A stretch of 64,000 nt of DNA, from NCBI GenBank assembly GCA_947462335.1, contig OX381704.1, forward strand, positions 47,310,942-47,374,941. The letters are read 5' to 3'. A program made the translations under genes and the position numbers. Every line of letters begins with the position of its first letter. The first letter of the stretch is position 1. Source of the DNA: Harmothoe impar. Taxonomy: Eukaryota > Annelida > Polychaeta > Phyllodocida > Polynoidae. Below, piece by piece: positions 11,251-25,732 of the stretch. The notes beneath the pieces are model-generated. The model made no database searches. It had not been told where the DNA came from and saw only the letters and a program-made list of their open reading frames with translations.

Positions 11251-11613
11251 GTTTCCATTTCCCAATACACAAACGCACCTAGAGAGATATAAGGCAACAC
11301 ATTGGAATGTATAATCTGAAAGTGCACTGTAATCAGGTCATGACCTGAACCTCTATAATTACTTTCTGTACATACCTTGCTGACCTATGACTATAGCCTA
11401 CCTGTGCATTATACATCAGTTTCTGGGTTATTTCATACGATAGCTATGAACTATGTTGCATAATGCGAATCATCAAGCAGAATATGGCTCCTTGGTTTGA
11501 TATGCAAACCGATGCATCTGTTATAAGTGTTGATTGGTATTACGTTGAGCATTTTAAATGTATCTGACTTTAATTGATTTATCTGACCCACCATGTTTTA
11601 CTATTGTTTACAG

Positions 11614-11704
11614 AGGCCTTGGCCAAGGGGCCTTCGGCGAGGTGTACCAGGGTTACCTGAGCAACGAGCCGCGGGAACCACGGGAACTTCCTGTGGCAGT
11701 CAAA
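11614..11704 (+). CDS. Alk: ALK exon: glycine-rich loop and VAVK lysine
   Basis: The acceptor is TTGTTTACAG ending at 11613; the donor GTAGGT starts at 11705. The exon encodes RGLGQGAFGEVYQGYL, the ATP-binding P-loop (GxGxxG), and ends with PVAVK, whose Lys pairs with the alpha-C Glu. Between them is a divergent, proline- and glutamate-rich loop (SNEPREPREL), which is also variable in vertebrate ALK. The exon ends on a codon boundary. Confidence 0.96.
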
Positions 11705-12537
11705 GTAGGTGTAACAAAGTGTCTACGTTATGTAAGATGTGTTCCCTTTAAGTAACAGTACGCCAGGGTAGAGTTTAAGCTGATCACGAGTCGCAGATAA
11801 GTTTGCTCAGCCGTGATTAAGCCAATATCTTTAGTACAGGGCCATTGCATCATCCATGTAACCCCCATTGGGGGTGCATAATGTACACTTGTGTCATAGG
11901 CCGGCTGGCCATTGTATTCAGGCCGATTTAGACAATATTCACCGCCAAAATAAGACAGGTTAACCCCACAAAGAAATCAATCAATATATGTATCCTATCG
12001 GGTGAGGGAAGTAGCCAGCCTCTCGGAGAATGCATTCATCAGCCCGGTGGAATCTGGTAGCACGATATTTGTACGATAAATGGATAGGGTGTGCTAAGAT
12101 TCTCCAAAGAGAACGTCCTTTGCAAGTTCATCACCCAATGCTCAATTACATGGAGTGTTTCACATAATATCTCCAAGTGCATAGCAGATGGAAAAATTCT
12201 CATTTGATTCAGTTATGGTGTAATCCCATTGTTTAGAATAAGAAAAGGAGTCTTGGTCTTTCAATTACAATTTTTGCTCAGCCCCCTGCGCCAAAGTCTA
12301 ACGCCAATGTTACAGCTTGATGGCAACTTGTGGCAAAAACCCTAATGAAGAGGTAAATCCCGGTAGCCACTCCTTCAGCAGATGTGTCAACTCAATTAGC
12401 CCAGGCCTGCCACACGATGTAGCATCTTATTCCGTCGGGAGATTGCAGTAAATCTTGTTAATGCTCTTATGCATATCCTAGTTCACACAATGAATCAAAT
12501 AATCTGCTTTAGTATTGATCATAAAACTACTTGGGAG

Positions 12538-12604
<67 letters not shown>
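12538..12604. repeat. (TA)n microsatellite
   Basis: About 65 bp of uninterrupted TA dinucleotide in ALK intron 3. Confidence 0.95.
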
Positions 12605-12610
<6 letters not shown>

Positions 12611-15600
12611 TACTTTTGATCTAGCTCCTTTAGTTTAGTTGATCAGTTGCTTATTGATGTCACTCAATCAGAAGTTATTAGCGTACACAGCGAATGACAC
12701 TTAATTAAGGATAAATATAAGTTTTTAATGAAAGGTCCATAGACTTTCATAAAGGCCTGTGTCATGGAATAATTATGGTTCTAGTTGCCATAATGTGACT
12801 TGCCTATCATTCCGGTGAAATTATTTTATACAGGATGTCTTCGGCCCGGGAAGGATACCTGCTTTTGTATACATTCTTATCTCTGCATATAAAACGCATA
12901 TACACGTTTTAACCAATTAGCAAAATGAACACCTGACACCTGGGCTGCCAATCGTGAGTGGTAATCATAATGTGTTATTCGGAGCTCCATTCTCGGTATA
13001 CAGCAGTCGTGACCAATGTTCATGACTCTATGAGCATCACCTTTGGTATAAAATTGCCAACCATTTACATTTGGAATCTGATAAAAACGTTCTTCTCCAC
13101 CAACTTATAAAGGTATCAGCTAAAGCAGGATTACGTCATCTACAAAATGTCTGGCTATGTCCATTCAATGACCAAGCTTGTGACTCAGTGAGGTCAGTTT
13201 TAAATCAACATTGCTAACTCATTGCCAACTCATTGCCAACTCATTGGCAGTGTTGTTTCAATGTTGAATTATTTCCTATGCCCACTGCGCACTAATCTCT
13301 AATGTGTGGCTGTTGCAACTGTTTTATTCGTCTAACGACAATGAGCTAATGGATCTATTAGATTAGATAAAGTCACATCTACAGAAAGCCGAGTGATGCT
13401 ATGTGACAGCTCCCAACCGTACCCCTCGTCCACAACACACCCTCCACACTATAGGCAGTAAGTATCACCAGTATGGCTACCACACAGACCTTCCGTGACA
13501 ACTAGAGCCCATGGATGACCATATTTGGTTTCCCTCTAGAAAAGATTTCCTCAAATGCTGATAAAGTATCTATGTGTCGGCCTTGGCAGTAGGGGCGGGG
13601 GGGGGGGCGGGGTCTTCCCCTGTAAGATAAACACAATGCTATTTTTTTTTCAGAAGCTTAACATTAGGATATTGATCATTTTCGATTATGTTACTTCCCT
13701 TTGATTATTATCCATTTTCCTAGCCTCCGTGCATAAATACATAGCACAATGCTAATGGGAGTGATCTTTGCATCTTCATAGAATCAGAGACACAATGGTC
13801 GGGGACTTAGCAGTTATTGTCATATTTTCTCGGAAATAAATGTCTCATAATCCCAAAAATATGATGCAAGGAAAACTTGTATTCTTCCATCTGGCATAAA
13901 GCAAAATGGTAATACCATTTTTCTGTGATTATGGCGAAAAGTGTCTTGATGTCTAGATATCAATTTCAATCCTGATTCAGGACATGGGGTCTGAATTCTG
14001 GAGAGAGCAATAATGCTCCTCCTGAGATAATGATCTTCACTGTTATTTTATATGATATCTGGACATCAGAACATAGACAACAGTTACCGATAGTGATGTG
14101 ATTGCGTATATCTACTAGTATAGCCTAGCTATTTGGGAATGGAATGGAAGTAAATAGTATCAATTAAGATAGAGCCTCGATGCATTGTCCCTTAGTTGCA
14201 AGCTAAAGTAATAGTCTATTCTTCTGAAATGGATTCTATAATGGTTGTATGCACATATGACAACCAAGCTAATTACTAAAGGATACAGACCACGTCACCC
14301 AACAGAATACTCCCACCCTGTGGGATTGTAAAAAGCAATCAGCCCCAGAAGTCCCCATGACGGGCTCCAAATCAGTGTCCCTTTCAAGGAGAATCTTATA
14401 CAGAGCAAGTGTGTAACCACATCCTGTATAACATCTGGCATAGGCAAGCTATCATCAAAAACAGTTCTCACATATCAATGACCAATCGCTGCCGGGAATT
14501 GCTGACAGTGACAGTAGGAAGAACATGGCAACTCCTATACTCAACCATCTACACTTTATGCTTAAGCTCTGCTCAGACTCTGTTCACGTTTATGAAGTCT
14601 TAAAGTCACCAGTACATTCAGTTATAAATAAGCCACAGTCTAGGATAATCCAATCCTTAAACAGTGGCTAGGCAGCACCATGCGTCGGTAATATCCCATA
14701 CTCATTTAAAACATTTCCCATGTTATCTGCTATCGCGACTGAAATTGCTGAATTGTCTTTTTGAAACTGGTAAGACACAAACCTGTATTGTCCACTGCGA
14801 TGTGTATGTGTGACTGAAAGCTTTTGCTATATATGTTTTTCTGCTGATCCAGAGAACCAGACTATATAGATATACTCGAGATCTATTGATAAATCCTAGC
14901 TTACATGTATGTTCGAATGTTGGGAAGTACACAATTCCTGGCGGTTGAAGACTATGGACCGTGACTTGACTGGCTGGTCATAAGTGTAAACGATTGAACA
15001 TTAATTCTATACAGACATCACAATATCTAACCAACCGTCTATAATTATAATTATGCAGGTGTGTTATTTGGGATGTTTTCTATGTGGAAGTGAGACCTTA
15101 TTACAATAGATCGCCTTACCGCTGCATACACACTTCACTCCATTAGCAGAATGGCCAGCTGCCACCTGGGCTGCTGATGATACAGTCTTGACTTGACACT
15201 GTATGTATACAGTATAGCATAATTCGTACCCTTCCACTCCTCTATGTAGTATTCAAAGTTTGTGAAAGCGTATTATAATGGCCAACTGATGCCATCCATC
15301 AACACTGTCAACCAATTCAATTCGGAAATAGAAGTATTCTCACTAATAAAGTGGCATGTTTCATCCTGGGCATTCCTCGCGCTAGACACTTACTCATCAG
15401 GCTGAGGAACGCACCACACTAAGGGAGTTTTCATTTTTTAATAACAGGGCCTGGGAGTTGCTCAATTTCGGGGATCTGTGAGGCCCCTAAGTCTTAAAGC
15501 TCCCCTATCCCTCAAATATGTGTGAGATATAGGGGCCTTTTGAGCCTACCTAAAATCCCTATACAGCAAAAGCTGAGACTAGGGCACTTTGAGAGATAGG

Positions 15601-16576
15601 GACATGCCAGGCCCCTATCTCTCAAATCCCTATACAGCAAAAGCCGTTTTTAGGTGTGTGTCTTACTTGTGTGGCAAAAAGGTAGGCCTCATAAGAACAC
15701 AATAATTTAAGGTGACCAGAATATAGGTACTAAACCTAATGATGTGTAAATGTTCCTTATTACCCCTCCCCTTATGATAATACTTGACAGTTTTGCTGTT
15801 AGCACCATAATCTGAACTAGGAACGATATGTACGACGAATAACATTCCTTTGGAACAATTCGGGCAATGAATAAGCTTAATAAATTAAACTTGAACTTGA
15901 CACTTCAGTAGGCTTGTACTTTTAGACCACATGCAGACTTCATATAGTACCTCTATTACGAATGTGACAATTTCAAAGGATAGGGGATTTTTGAGGGATA
16001 GAGACTGGACAAAATGAATTGGGACTTGGTGACTTTACATAGGCCCTATGTCTCAAACCATTTGACCCCTTGAATGTGGAGGACCCCTTGAAGTGGGCCC
16101 TTGAAGGGGGGACTCATCGAAGGGATTTGCTAAGGAATTTGCAACATAATTATCGAAGGTATTAACCTGGTGGATTCCAGGTGCAGGTATTCCCATGTGA
16201 CCCAGTAAGGCGTGACAGGGATATCGGTAACCCTGAACACGAAGCCGTTGGTACGCAATTATGTTAGGTGTGGGCCTGCATGTAGATCTATCAATGATTA
16301 CCTTCCTATGGGTCCGGGAGGCTTGAATGCTGAAGAGCTGTGTAAGAAATTGCAGGTGAATGTAACTATAATATTCAGTAGGCCCTACAGTCTATAGGCC
16401 TGTAGCTGGGTGATTCCACATAGATTCACCGTATACATGTGATATTATGTTAACATGTGACCAGGGAAAAGACCCCTTCGCGGCAGGGGTTTTAATTCTG
16501 GTTTTGGGCAGCAGGGGGCCCCAGGATGGCAAAAGACTGCATAATTGTAAATGTGAAAATGACTTTGCTGCTAACA

Positions 16577-16770
16577 TTCTATATTTGGAATGCAGAAAGA
16601 ATGTTTTCTATGAAAATCTAGCACAAATGACATTTTCTGGTTGGCATGGAAACCATTCCATTAATCAAAATGGGAGATAATTGTTGCAAGTTCTTGAAAA
16701 TCTCGTCGGTTACTCAAAATTAAAATCAGACCATAAACATTCCTTCTAGAACCTAATTTAGAATAGAAAA
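16577..16770 (+). repeat. Old dispersed repeat, copy 2
   Basis: Matches 8533-8745 in ordered short blocks (TAACATTCTATATTTGGAAT, TTGGCATGGAAACC, TTACTCAAAA). Both copies lie in ALK introns. Confidence 0.55.
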
Positions 16771-16990
16771 AAACCAATTCATTTGGTTATTTATCAATAA
16801 TACAGATTTTTCATAATAATCACTGTTTATTATTAGATGCAATGTATTTCGAGCTTGTGAGCCATTTTCAATTAGTGATATGAACCATCGTTTGAAAAGT
16901 GCTTTGTCACTTTTTAGCTCATAACATTTGAAATAGTATGACATCGACTTAAATTATTAATTTCCCCCCGGATGGCTCTTTTCCCTAGGT

Positions 16991-17176
<186 letters not shown>

Positions 17177-17583
17177 GATATCGTGAAATGTTTCTATTGA
17201 CAATATGTCCAACAGGATGATTATAATATTTAAACAGATTCCGAGAAGATAATTGTATTTGTCTTGTATATAAGAGGTCTTCGCTTCTCTCATCTGTTTT
17301 TTTACTACGGTCCATTTTCCATGTATTTATCTTCCTGTTTTACTTTAAGGCATCGTACCTGTGTCAGCTTACTTTACATCCAGCATCTGATATGGGAGCT
17401 TAGTAACATGTTCTCCAGTTCAGATCCACGGCCTTATAATAAGATAATTCCATTAGAGATATTTACAAACAGAAGGTGGAGCACCATCATGGCACCATCA
17501 GTATCCACTCTTCTCTGGTATTCTCTATAAAATCTCTGGTCTATTGAAAAGCTGCTAATAGTTTATATCTTTCTGTTTTCCAG

Positions 17584-17648
17584 ACATTACCCGCACTAAG
17601 TACAGATCAGGCAGAGATGGACTTTCTGATGGAGGCCCTCATAATGAG
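17584..17648 (+). CDS. Alk: ALK exon: alpha-C helix
   Basis: This is a 65-nt exon with acceptor TTTTCCAG ending at 17583 and donor GTGAGT at 17649. It encodes TLPALSTDQAEMDFLMEALIM plus two bases. The Glu in LMEAL is the alpha-C glutamate that forms the salt bridge with the VAVK lysine. The segment is very close to the ALK family form (TLPE...DFLMEALI). It is too short to be found by ORF length alone; it was placed by frame, splice sites and family similarity. Confidence 0.94.
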
Positions 17649-18011
17649 GTGAGTAAAAAAACACACAGAAAACGCTGTTAAGCCATTCCAGGAGAAAGAA
17701 AGTGAAAGAAGATTACATTATAATGTCCCAAAACTAATTATGGTAATTCCATCTGGGTACAAGGGAGAATGGTTGAGCAGAAATAATTGAGGGTAGTGTT
17801 GTTAGCCATCCTCAAAAGAATGTCTTTCTCCTGAATCCTTCTGGGCTTAATCACCAATTGATGAATGGAAAAAAAAACACTCGTGAAAAAAAGCTAATCA
17901 ACTTGCTTTAGGAAAGTCCCATCATATTTCGACGCCCACGATGATGGTATCAATCCCATACCATTTCAGACCGTCCTTATTTGAATGTTTATGCATGTAC
18001 ATTGTACTTAA

Positions 18012-18096
18012 ACCCGCAGATCTCGGTACCCCTCCACCGACAGTCAGGGCGCAGTCGGGACAGGTACTCAGCCCTATTTATAGGAGAGCTGGGGCT
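18012..18096 (+). mobile_element. 85-bp MITE flanked by TTAA
   Basis: TTAA at 18008-18011 and 18097-18100 flank ACCCGCAGATCTCGG ... AGCTGGGGCT. It contains GCGCAGTCGGGACAGGTACT. TTAA duplication is the mark of piggyBac-type insertion. The ends share only a few bases as inverted repeat (ACCC/AGCCCC). Confidence 0.7.
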
Positions 18097-19487
18097 TTAA
18101 TAAAAAATAGGCATGGTTGTCCATTGGCAACTGTCTCGCCATGTGCAGCGCTACAACTCGTGTTATACCATATTCATGAGGGCGCCCCAGTATAAAGGTT
18201 AGCTCACACTAATGGAGCATCTTGCTGTACACTCCTGACAGGCATCTGATATGAGGAGGGGACACAGTGAGGTCTATTAGGGGTCACCATAGGCCTACTC
18301 AATAACTCAGTCTCAGAATAATTATGGATGAGCTTCTCGACGTTGTGATCTGCTCACAAATAATGTGTAGATCGCAAAAGCTATGATATTCCGCACAGGC
18401 GTTCTGTCGAAGATAGATAGTAAGGCTATTCCCAGCACTAAACCTTGTGAAGCAACGATTGAGATGATGCTCATAATCCCCCTTGATCTTGGATCCCTTT
18501 GTCCACAGCCGGCTCTTCATCTAATGGACCGTACCGAGCATCGGATTGTTCTGAATGCCGCTGCTAGTAGCCCCCCCCCCCCCCCCCCCGCCCGACAGAG
18601 CACTATTCTATAGATTATTTGCCTTGTCTGGATGTCACCAAGCTGAGTCCTTTCTCATTGGTAAGGCTGATATAGTTGGAGAATCAAAGGGTTATCGTGA
18701 ATTTCATTTAAGACAGGATATCAGAATAACAGCCAGGGCGCTTGACTTGTTATACTCCCATTGAGATGTTAGTGTCAGGCCAGGTCACCCTAAGTCCTCT
18801 GGGAAATGTATAGACTGCCAACTTAGCGTCACTCCCGATCAATATCATTGGTATGTAAGGGATGAGTCATTTATTGCCACCTAAACGGATATGGAGTGCG
18901 TGTAGGTAAAGAGAGGCTCATGGTGCGGGTAAAAATTAATTATTATCCAAACTTCAACATTATGGAGGTGTCAGAATTGATTAAATAATATTCTGGTTTG
19001 TCAATGTTGAGTCAATGTTCTGTGCCCACTGGGCGAAAGGAGGTGCGGAAAATACCCCCTCCACCCCAGCCAGCTCGTAATAAATTGCTTGTCCCATATA
19101 TCCGTCAGCTAGGATTTCCAGAAGCTTAGATTTTCATATTCTGTAGAGTATGGGATATGGAAATGGCAAAGGCTTGCAATGTGAAAATAGGGTTTCGATA
19201 GATTCGATAAGGAAATCGCGTAGGGCCTGTAGGAGCGCATACCAGAGTCCCCGACCCAAGCACTTGATTCTGTGTACTTCCGGTGACCTTGGTTACCTGG
19301 TGGCCGGGGATGCCCCGGGCAGATGGTGTCAGCGACATGGACGGCAACAAAGTGTGCATTGATTGACACTTGATCTACTGACTAATGGGCGATGACATCA
19401 CGTGGGGTTGGTAATGACGCAGACGCCATTAGCCTATAAATGCTGTCTATGATTTGCAAGATATAGGTAGCCTACTAAGTATATCAA

Positions 19488-19762
<275 letters not shown>

Positions 19763-19949
19763 GGCAATATTTAACCCATATTTAACACAGCAGCTTGGTA
19801 ATATCGCGAAAACCTGCAAAACGGTGGGAAGCTGAAGGACCCAAACCGCTGCCTGTGCTGCCACCTTACTGCAAGGGTTATGTCTAAAGATGCTGGGGAA
19901 CCCGGCAACCTACCCTGAACAATACGGCTGTGATGGCAATTATATGTTA

Positions 19950-20167
19950 GGCCAAAAGAAAAAAGGTTTGTTTCAGGTCACCCGACCTGCCCTATCAAAA
20001 CAGGGCCGACCCTACGTTTTTAATGCGTTTTCAATGCGTTTTTAGGATATTCAGAAAAATTGACTGGTAAATTCATGTTAAAAAAGAATTTAAAAACGAA
20101 AAAAAATCCGACCCACCGACCCTACTTTTTTCTCCCATGTAATACCTGAAACAAACCTTTTTTGGCC
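19950..20167 (+). mobile_element. Harbinger-like MITE, 218 bp, TTA duplication
   Basis: TTA at 19947-19949 and 20168-20170 flank inverted ends: GGCCAAAAGAAAAAAGG plus TTTGTTTCAGGT on the left, and ACCTGAAACAAACC plus TTTTTTGGCC on the right. A 3-bp TWA duplication and GGCC start are typical of PIF/Harbinger elements. No coding capacity. Copies or fragments: 2790, 44271, 45160, 50276, 60313. Confidence 0.75.
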
Positions 20168-20479
20168 TTATCTGACAACTACGGTAACACACTTACTGTG
20201 ACCCGATCCCAATTAGGTTACCCCGCAAACCCCACTAAGTGGATCCCAGTACGTGTGGGCGAGGCGTCAATGTACATACTATATGCAATCATTCTGTGGA
20301 TATTTTTTCTCTGCTAAGTGCATATATCTATGCAGGAGAGGTAGCCCTTATATTACAGCAAGGATATGGTTTACAAGCTCTCTGTAGCGGGGTTTCTCAA
20401 CAAGCCTGCTTGGTCTCTAAGTACCATTAAAAGTACCATAGACAAATAACCACAATAGCGCATTATCACAGACTGTTAA

Positions 20480-20564
20480 AGCCCCAGCTCTCCTATAGAT
20501 AGGGCTGAGTACCTGTCCCGACTGCGCCCTGACTGTCGGTGGAGGGGTACCGAGACCTGCGGGT
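20480..20564 (-). mobile_element. 85-bp MITE flanked by TTAA
   Basis: TTAA at 20476-20479 and 20565-20568. It is the reverse complement of the element at 18012-18096 with few differences, and the same 85-bp length. Confidence 0.7.
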
Positions 20565-22460
20565 TTAAACGTCACAACACCCTGTGCACAGGACATATTT
20601 AGTAAGACCAGAGTAATACTACCGCTTCATGCCAGACTTGCTATATTAACGCCATGTTACCTAGACATACAACTGACATAAATCCATCTTAGTTCTAGGT
20701 TCCTCTCGATTTCCATCGCACAAACGTATAACCTTTATATATGTTATCGAGGCAAATGCCATGAACCGTTTATCTCTATGGTTTCACTTGAAACTAAAAA
20801 CAAGGTGTAGCACTTTAGTCTGCGGCTTATCTGCCTTAGTGTACCGAGAAAGGTAGATATAGGGAGACGCTATTATCACTGTCCTGGGGGACGCTGTTCT
20901 CTGCTGCAAGAAGATAACACTATTTACTATCTACAGTAAATTGATATGGAGCATGGTGGGCATGAGTACTGTATATTTTGTACCCTTATAAGCATTTCCT
21001 GGATTATCCATGCATATGATTAAACCTAGATGGGGATATCATCAACCTCAAGGGGATATGCCATTTTTACAATCCAAGTTTGAATAAGCTATCAGAACAA
21101 ACTAGAAAATACATTGAGGCAATGCTCTTAAACTGTGCTTTTACGGGGAAGCATCATTTTAGCAAAAGGCCAAGGGGATGGTGATCAAATTCTCTGACAT
21201 AATGATCACAACTTAACGCCATTCAATGATATGACATTGGAATACAAACTGAAATCAAATGGAACATGGAAAGTCTGGGGAAATATCATATTTATTGCAG
21301 TTTCCTTGTGACCCGCTTGACTATGTAGACGAGAATGAGGTTATCAGACAGATTAATTGAAAATACATAATAGAAAACAGAAAAAAAGGCAATCATCATG
21401 TAAATATCGAAAAGGCGTGTACATGTATTTGTAATGAATACAGTTCTCTTCGTTTCCATAGCAACGCCCACTGGTTCTGTAGAAACCAATTTACACAGAT
21501 TTCCGTGGACAAACTCAACTATTATGAGCTTCTCCAGCAACTTTATATATTTACTAGTTACCCTGTAAGACAACCATTCTAGACAGTTTTCAACATTGTA
21601 CATAGGTTGCACATGTATCAGTTCTTCATCTGATTAATCAATGGGACATTTTCTCCCCATATGATAGATGAAATCACATACAAGGCCCCCATTCTGTAGA
21701 ATGCCATTCGAACGACATGGGGGGGGGGGGCAACATCCCCCACCCCAATAAATATTAGAATGCTTTCGCACCCCCCTCCCTCATTTTGTATAGGACACAT
21801 ATGTAATACGCGGGCCTTTGTCCTCTATATCATTATAACTATTAAACCCTCAGAAAGTTTTGATTAATACGACCTTTGGATGAGAAAAAATATGGCGGTC
21901 ATAATAGTATAATAATTATGGTCTCCATTGTAGAAAAAGTTGATAAATTACACTCGGTAGTTATTGACATTTGATGAAAATGAGATAGATAATGAGAGAT
22001 ACAAGTATATCAAATTACATGTAGCAAAGTCAGTTATACAAATGGAGTAATGTTCTTATACGAAAACATGTTTGGTAGTTCTTTGGTGTGCACCAAGGTC
22101 CTCAATCTATGTCTATGTCTAATGTTATGAATTTATATTGTACCTTGCACATTGCAATTTATGAAAATCATAGGCTCCTCGGCTATACTTATTTCTTTCC
22201 TGTAGAATTAGAGGACATGGATCTCTTTTCGTTCATAGAATCTCTCCTGTTTGTCCAATTGTTGGGAGCCAAGGTGCAAAATGACCGCATGTCAATTTTA
22301 CTTGTTCCCATGGTCTAAATATTGATTGGCAGACCCATCAGCTTCGGAAACAGAGCACCTCAGTACGCATATACCACAAATGTTGGGACCAGTTTAATAG
22401 GTGTGTGAGTAGTGGGGCCACTGCAGGCCGTGTGTTGGACCTACCTAACAAGAGGTTTGA

Positions 22461-23063
<603 letters not shown>

Positions 23064-23166
23064 TAAGTTAACACACTTAGCACCTTTAGCAGCGTATCCC
23101 GTAACATAGAATACTGAAGAGTATATAATTATGGTACTAAATATATGTGTGAAAGGGGATAATTGA

Positions 23167-23445
<279 letters not shown>

Positions 23446-23542
23446 TGATATAATATATGTCGATTTTCTTGTCATCGTTTTTCCTATCTTTCTATGCGTG
23501 GTTAAATATACGTCATGTTTAGGAGTTGATAATGCTTCATAA

Positions 23543-23665
<123 letters not shown>

Positions 23666-23807
23666 TGAGTCTATTCTACAGTGTAATGTTATTCATCGTG
23701 TTTCTGTTCTATAGGCATTGAGGATACTAATCTGAACTCACACATGTGATTCATATAGGCCTAAGTATGTTCCATTAATGTGCAATATTGCATTCTCTCT
23801 AACTTGA

Positions 23808-23972
<165 letters not shown>

Positions 23973-24028
23973 TAAGTATAGCTCTACAAGTATCTTGGTA
24001 GTCCCCTTTCTGGTTTCTATTATTGTAA

Positions 24029-24635
24029 AGGTCAAATCCCACAAAGCGATAAATGGGTCTAAACATGTTGCTTATTGGTGCTGTGGGATCATTTGAATGT
24101 CTGGAATATTGGAAATCGCAACATTTCTCTCCCATAACTTGGGTCCTACAAATCCCACACTAGCCGATTTGGACAAGCAGAGTGTTGCGATTTGGGCCAT
24201 GTTGGACAAGGTGCAGGGTTTGAATTCGCAACAGAGGGGACTTTGAGAATGAAATCGTAAGGGAAACTGATGCAATTATATTATTGGTAGCTATATATAG
24301 ATTCTGCCTGCATAGCTAACCACTGTAAACTACAGAGCAAACCCCCTTATATATGGAGCATGTGGGATTTGGGTAATGATTAATCAGGGACACAAGCATC
24401 GGGATTTAGCAAGAAACCTTGAAAAATTCCAATAAGCGGCATTTTCTACACCTTCGGGGAAAAAATATCAAACCTTTTTGATCCTTGTGATTTCTCAAAT
24501 CATAAAGGATAGGCAACACTTTCTTACCGATTTGGGCCTGTCTTAGCCAATGTAGGCCTCAGAATCGGCTGAGTGATCAGGATTTCATAATAAACTACGT
24601 TTTTCAAGCCTCTCTCGCGTTGTGGGATTTGACCT
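24029..24635 (+). mobile_element. MITE, 607 bp, TAA duplication, in ALK intron 9
   Basis: TAA at 24026-24028 and 24636-24638 flank AGGTCAAATCCCACAA on the left and its reverse complement TTGTGGGATTTGACCT on the right. The interior repeats the CAAATCCCACA and CGATTTGG words in both directions. The TWA duplication suggests a Harbinger-type element. It fills over a third of the 1.7-kb intron (23972-25641). Confidence 0.7.
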
Positions 24636-25641
24636 TAAGGGGGATGTTATCCACTGACTATATGAAATATACAGCACATACCCCGAACGTTAATAATTTA
24701 TTGAGTTTAACATAGATCTTCAGGACTGGTTTATAGATATGAATTATAATGCTTATATACATGTATAGGAGACCCGGGGAGAAGACATTTGTTCCCGGGC
24801 ATGCCCTAAACTTTAAGATCCCATACCATGGTTTTCGGCCTTGTACAGACTGATTATGGTTTTCAGCATTTTATATGGGCTGGTTTTCAAATGCACAGAA
24901 CATCTTAAGAGTGTTTTTTCCTGGTTTATTCATGAGGTAATTCCCGTGATTGTCCCGCCGAACCACTATCTGAACCCCCAGTAAGATAACACTGGGTAAC
25001 ACTCATGGGTTGCAGAAGCTCATAAAATGTTCCCATTGTTACTTGAAGGGGGTGTGATTATGCGCTCAAATGTAAATGTATGAACACAATGAACTGCCTC
25101 TATATGTTTCATGATCAGCTAATTGGATATGTTTTTGGATGGAGTGAGTTTTATGCTCTTGCACGGAGCCTACGTCTTGCACAGATGTCCTCACAATTCA
25201 CAATTTCACCGACTTTTAATAACGAGACGATTGTTCAGTGATTTGAATCGCCTATTCGTGGTTTGGCGATTGCCACACGATCCATATTGTATTGCACCGT
25301 GATACATTAAAATATGGGCATAACAGTACAATGGTAATCGTTTCGACACTGAGGACACTTTAATACCTTGGTTATTTCATTATAGAGGCTAGGTAGCCCT
25401 ACTGTCCATATGTTATTCCCTGTGTGAAAGAACAGTATTATTAACTATAGCTAAACAATGGCTAAATCACTCACTCCTGTTACATACACCTCTGTTTAAC
25501 TATAAGCCCTGTGCAATTGCCGAATGATTGCGCTATTCAGGATTTCTCGAACTGTACAACCTGAACAAGGAGGCAAGTCCATAACATAATTGCACAAATT
25601 GCGTTGCTGCGCCTGACATATAAACTATTGTGTTCCAACAG

Positions 25642-25732
25642 GTACCACATCATGAACCTGTGCTGGCACGGAGTTCCTGAACGTCGACCCACCTTCACAA
25701 CTATAATCGACTGTCTGCAGAGATGCCTCAAG
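25642..25732 (+). CDS. Alk: ALK exon: end of the kinase domain
   Basis: The acceptor is TTCCAACAG ending at 25641; the donor GTAGGT starts at 25733. The exon encodes YHIMNLCWHGVPERRPTF and TTIIDCLQRCLK. CW....PERRPTF is the conserved C-terminal kinase motif, with the Arg that pairs with the PPE Glu. It ends on a codon boundary, and the next exon opens with DPEVIHSPLPV, as DPDVI does in ALK. Confidence 0.95.

Larger units (their letters stand above)
701..11613 (+). other. ALK intron 2 (10.9 kb, repeats only)
   Basis: No coding exon seen. It contains the second copy of a 29-bp sequence also found at the window start, TTAACCCTTT-ended repeat material (734), a partial GC-ended element (2127), a Harbinger-like fragment (about 2790), a degraded G-rich repeat (5280-5575), two strong hairpins (6546-6698), a third hairpin (7334), an old dispersed repeat (8533), paired tRNA-like repeats (9530-9770), a C-rich tract (10614-10790) and a 64-bp tandem repeat (10791-11250). 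Confidence 0.85.
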
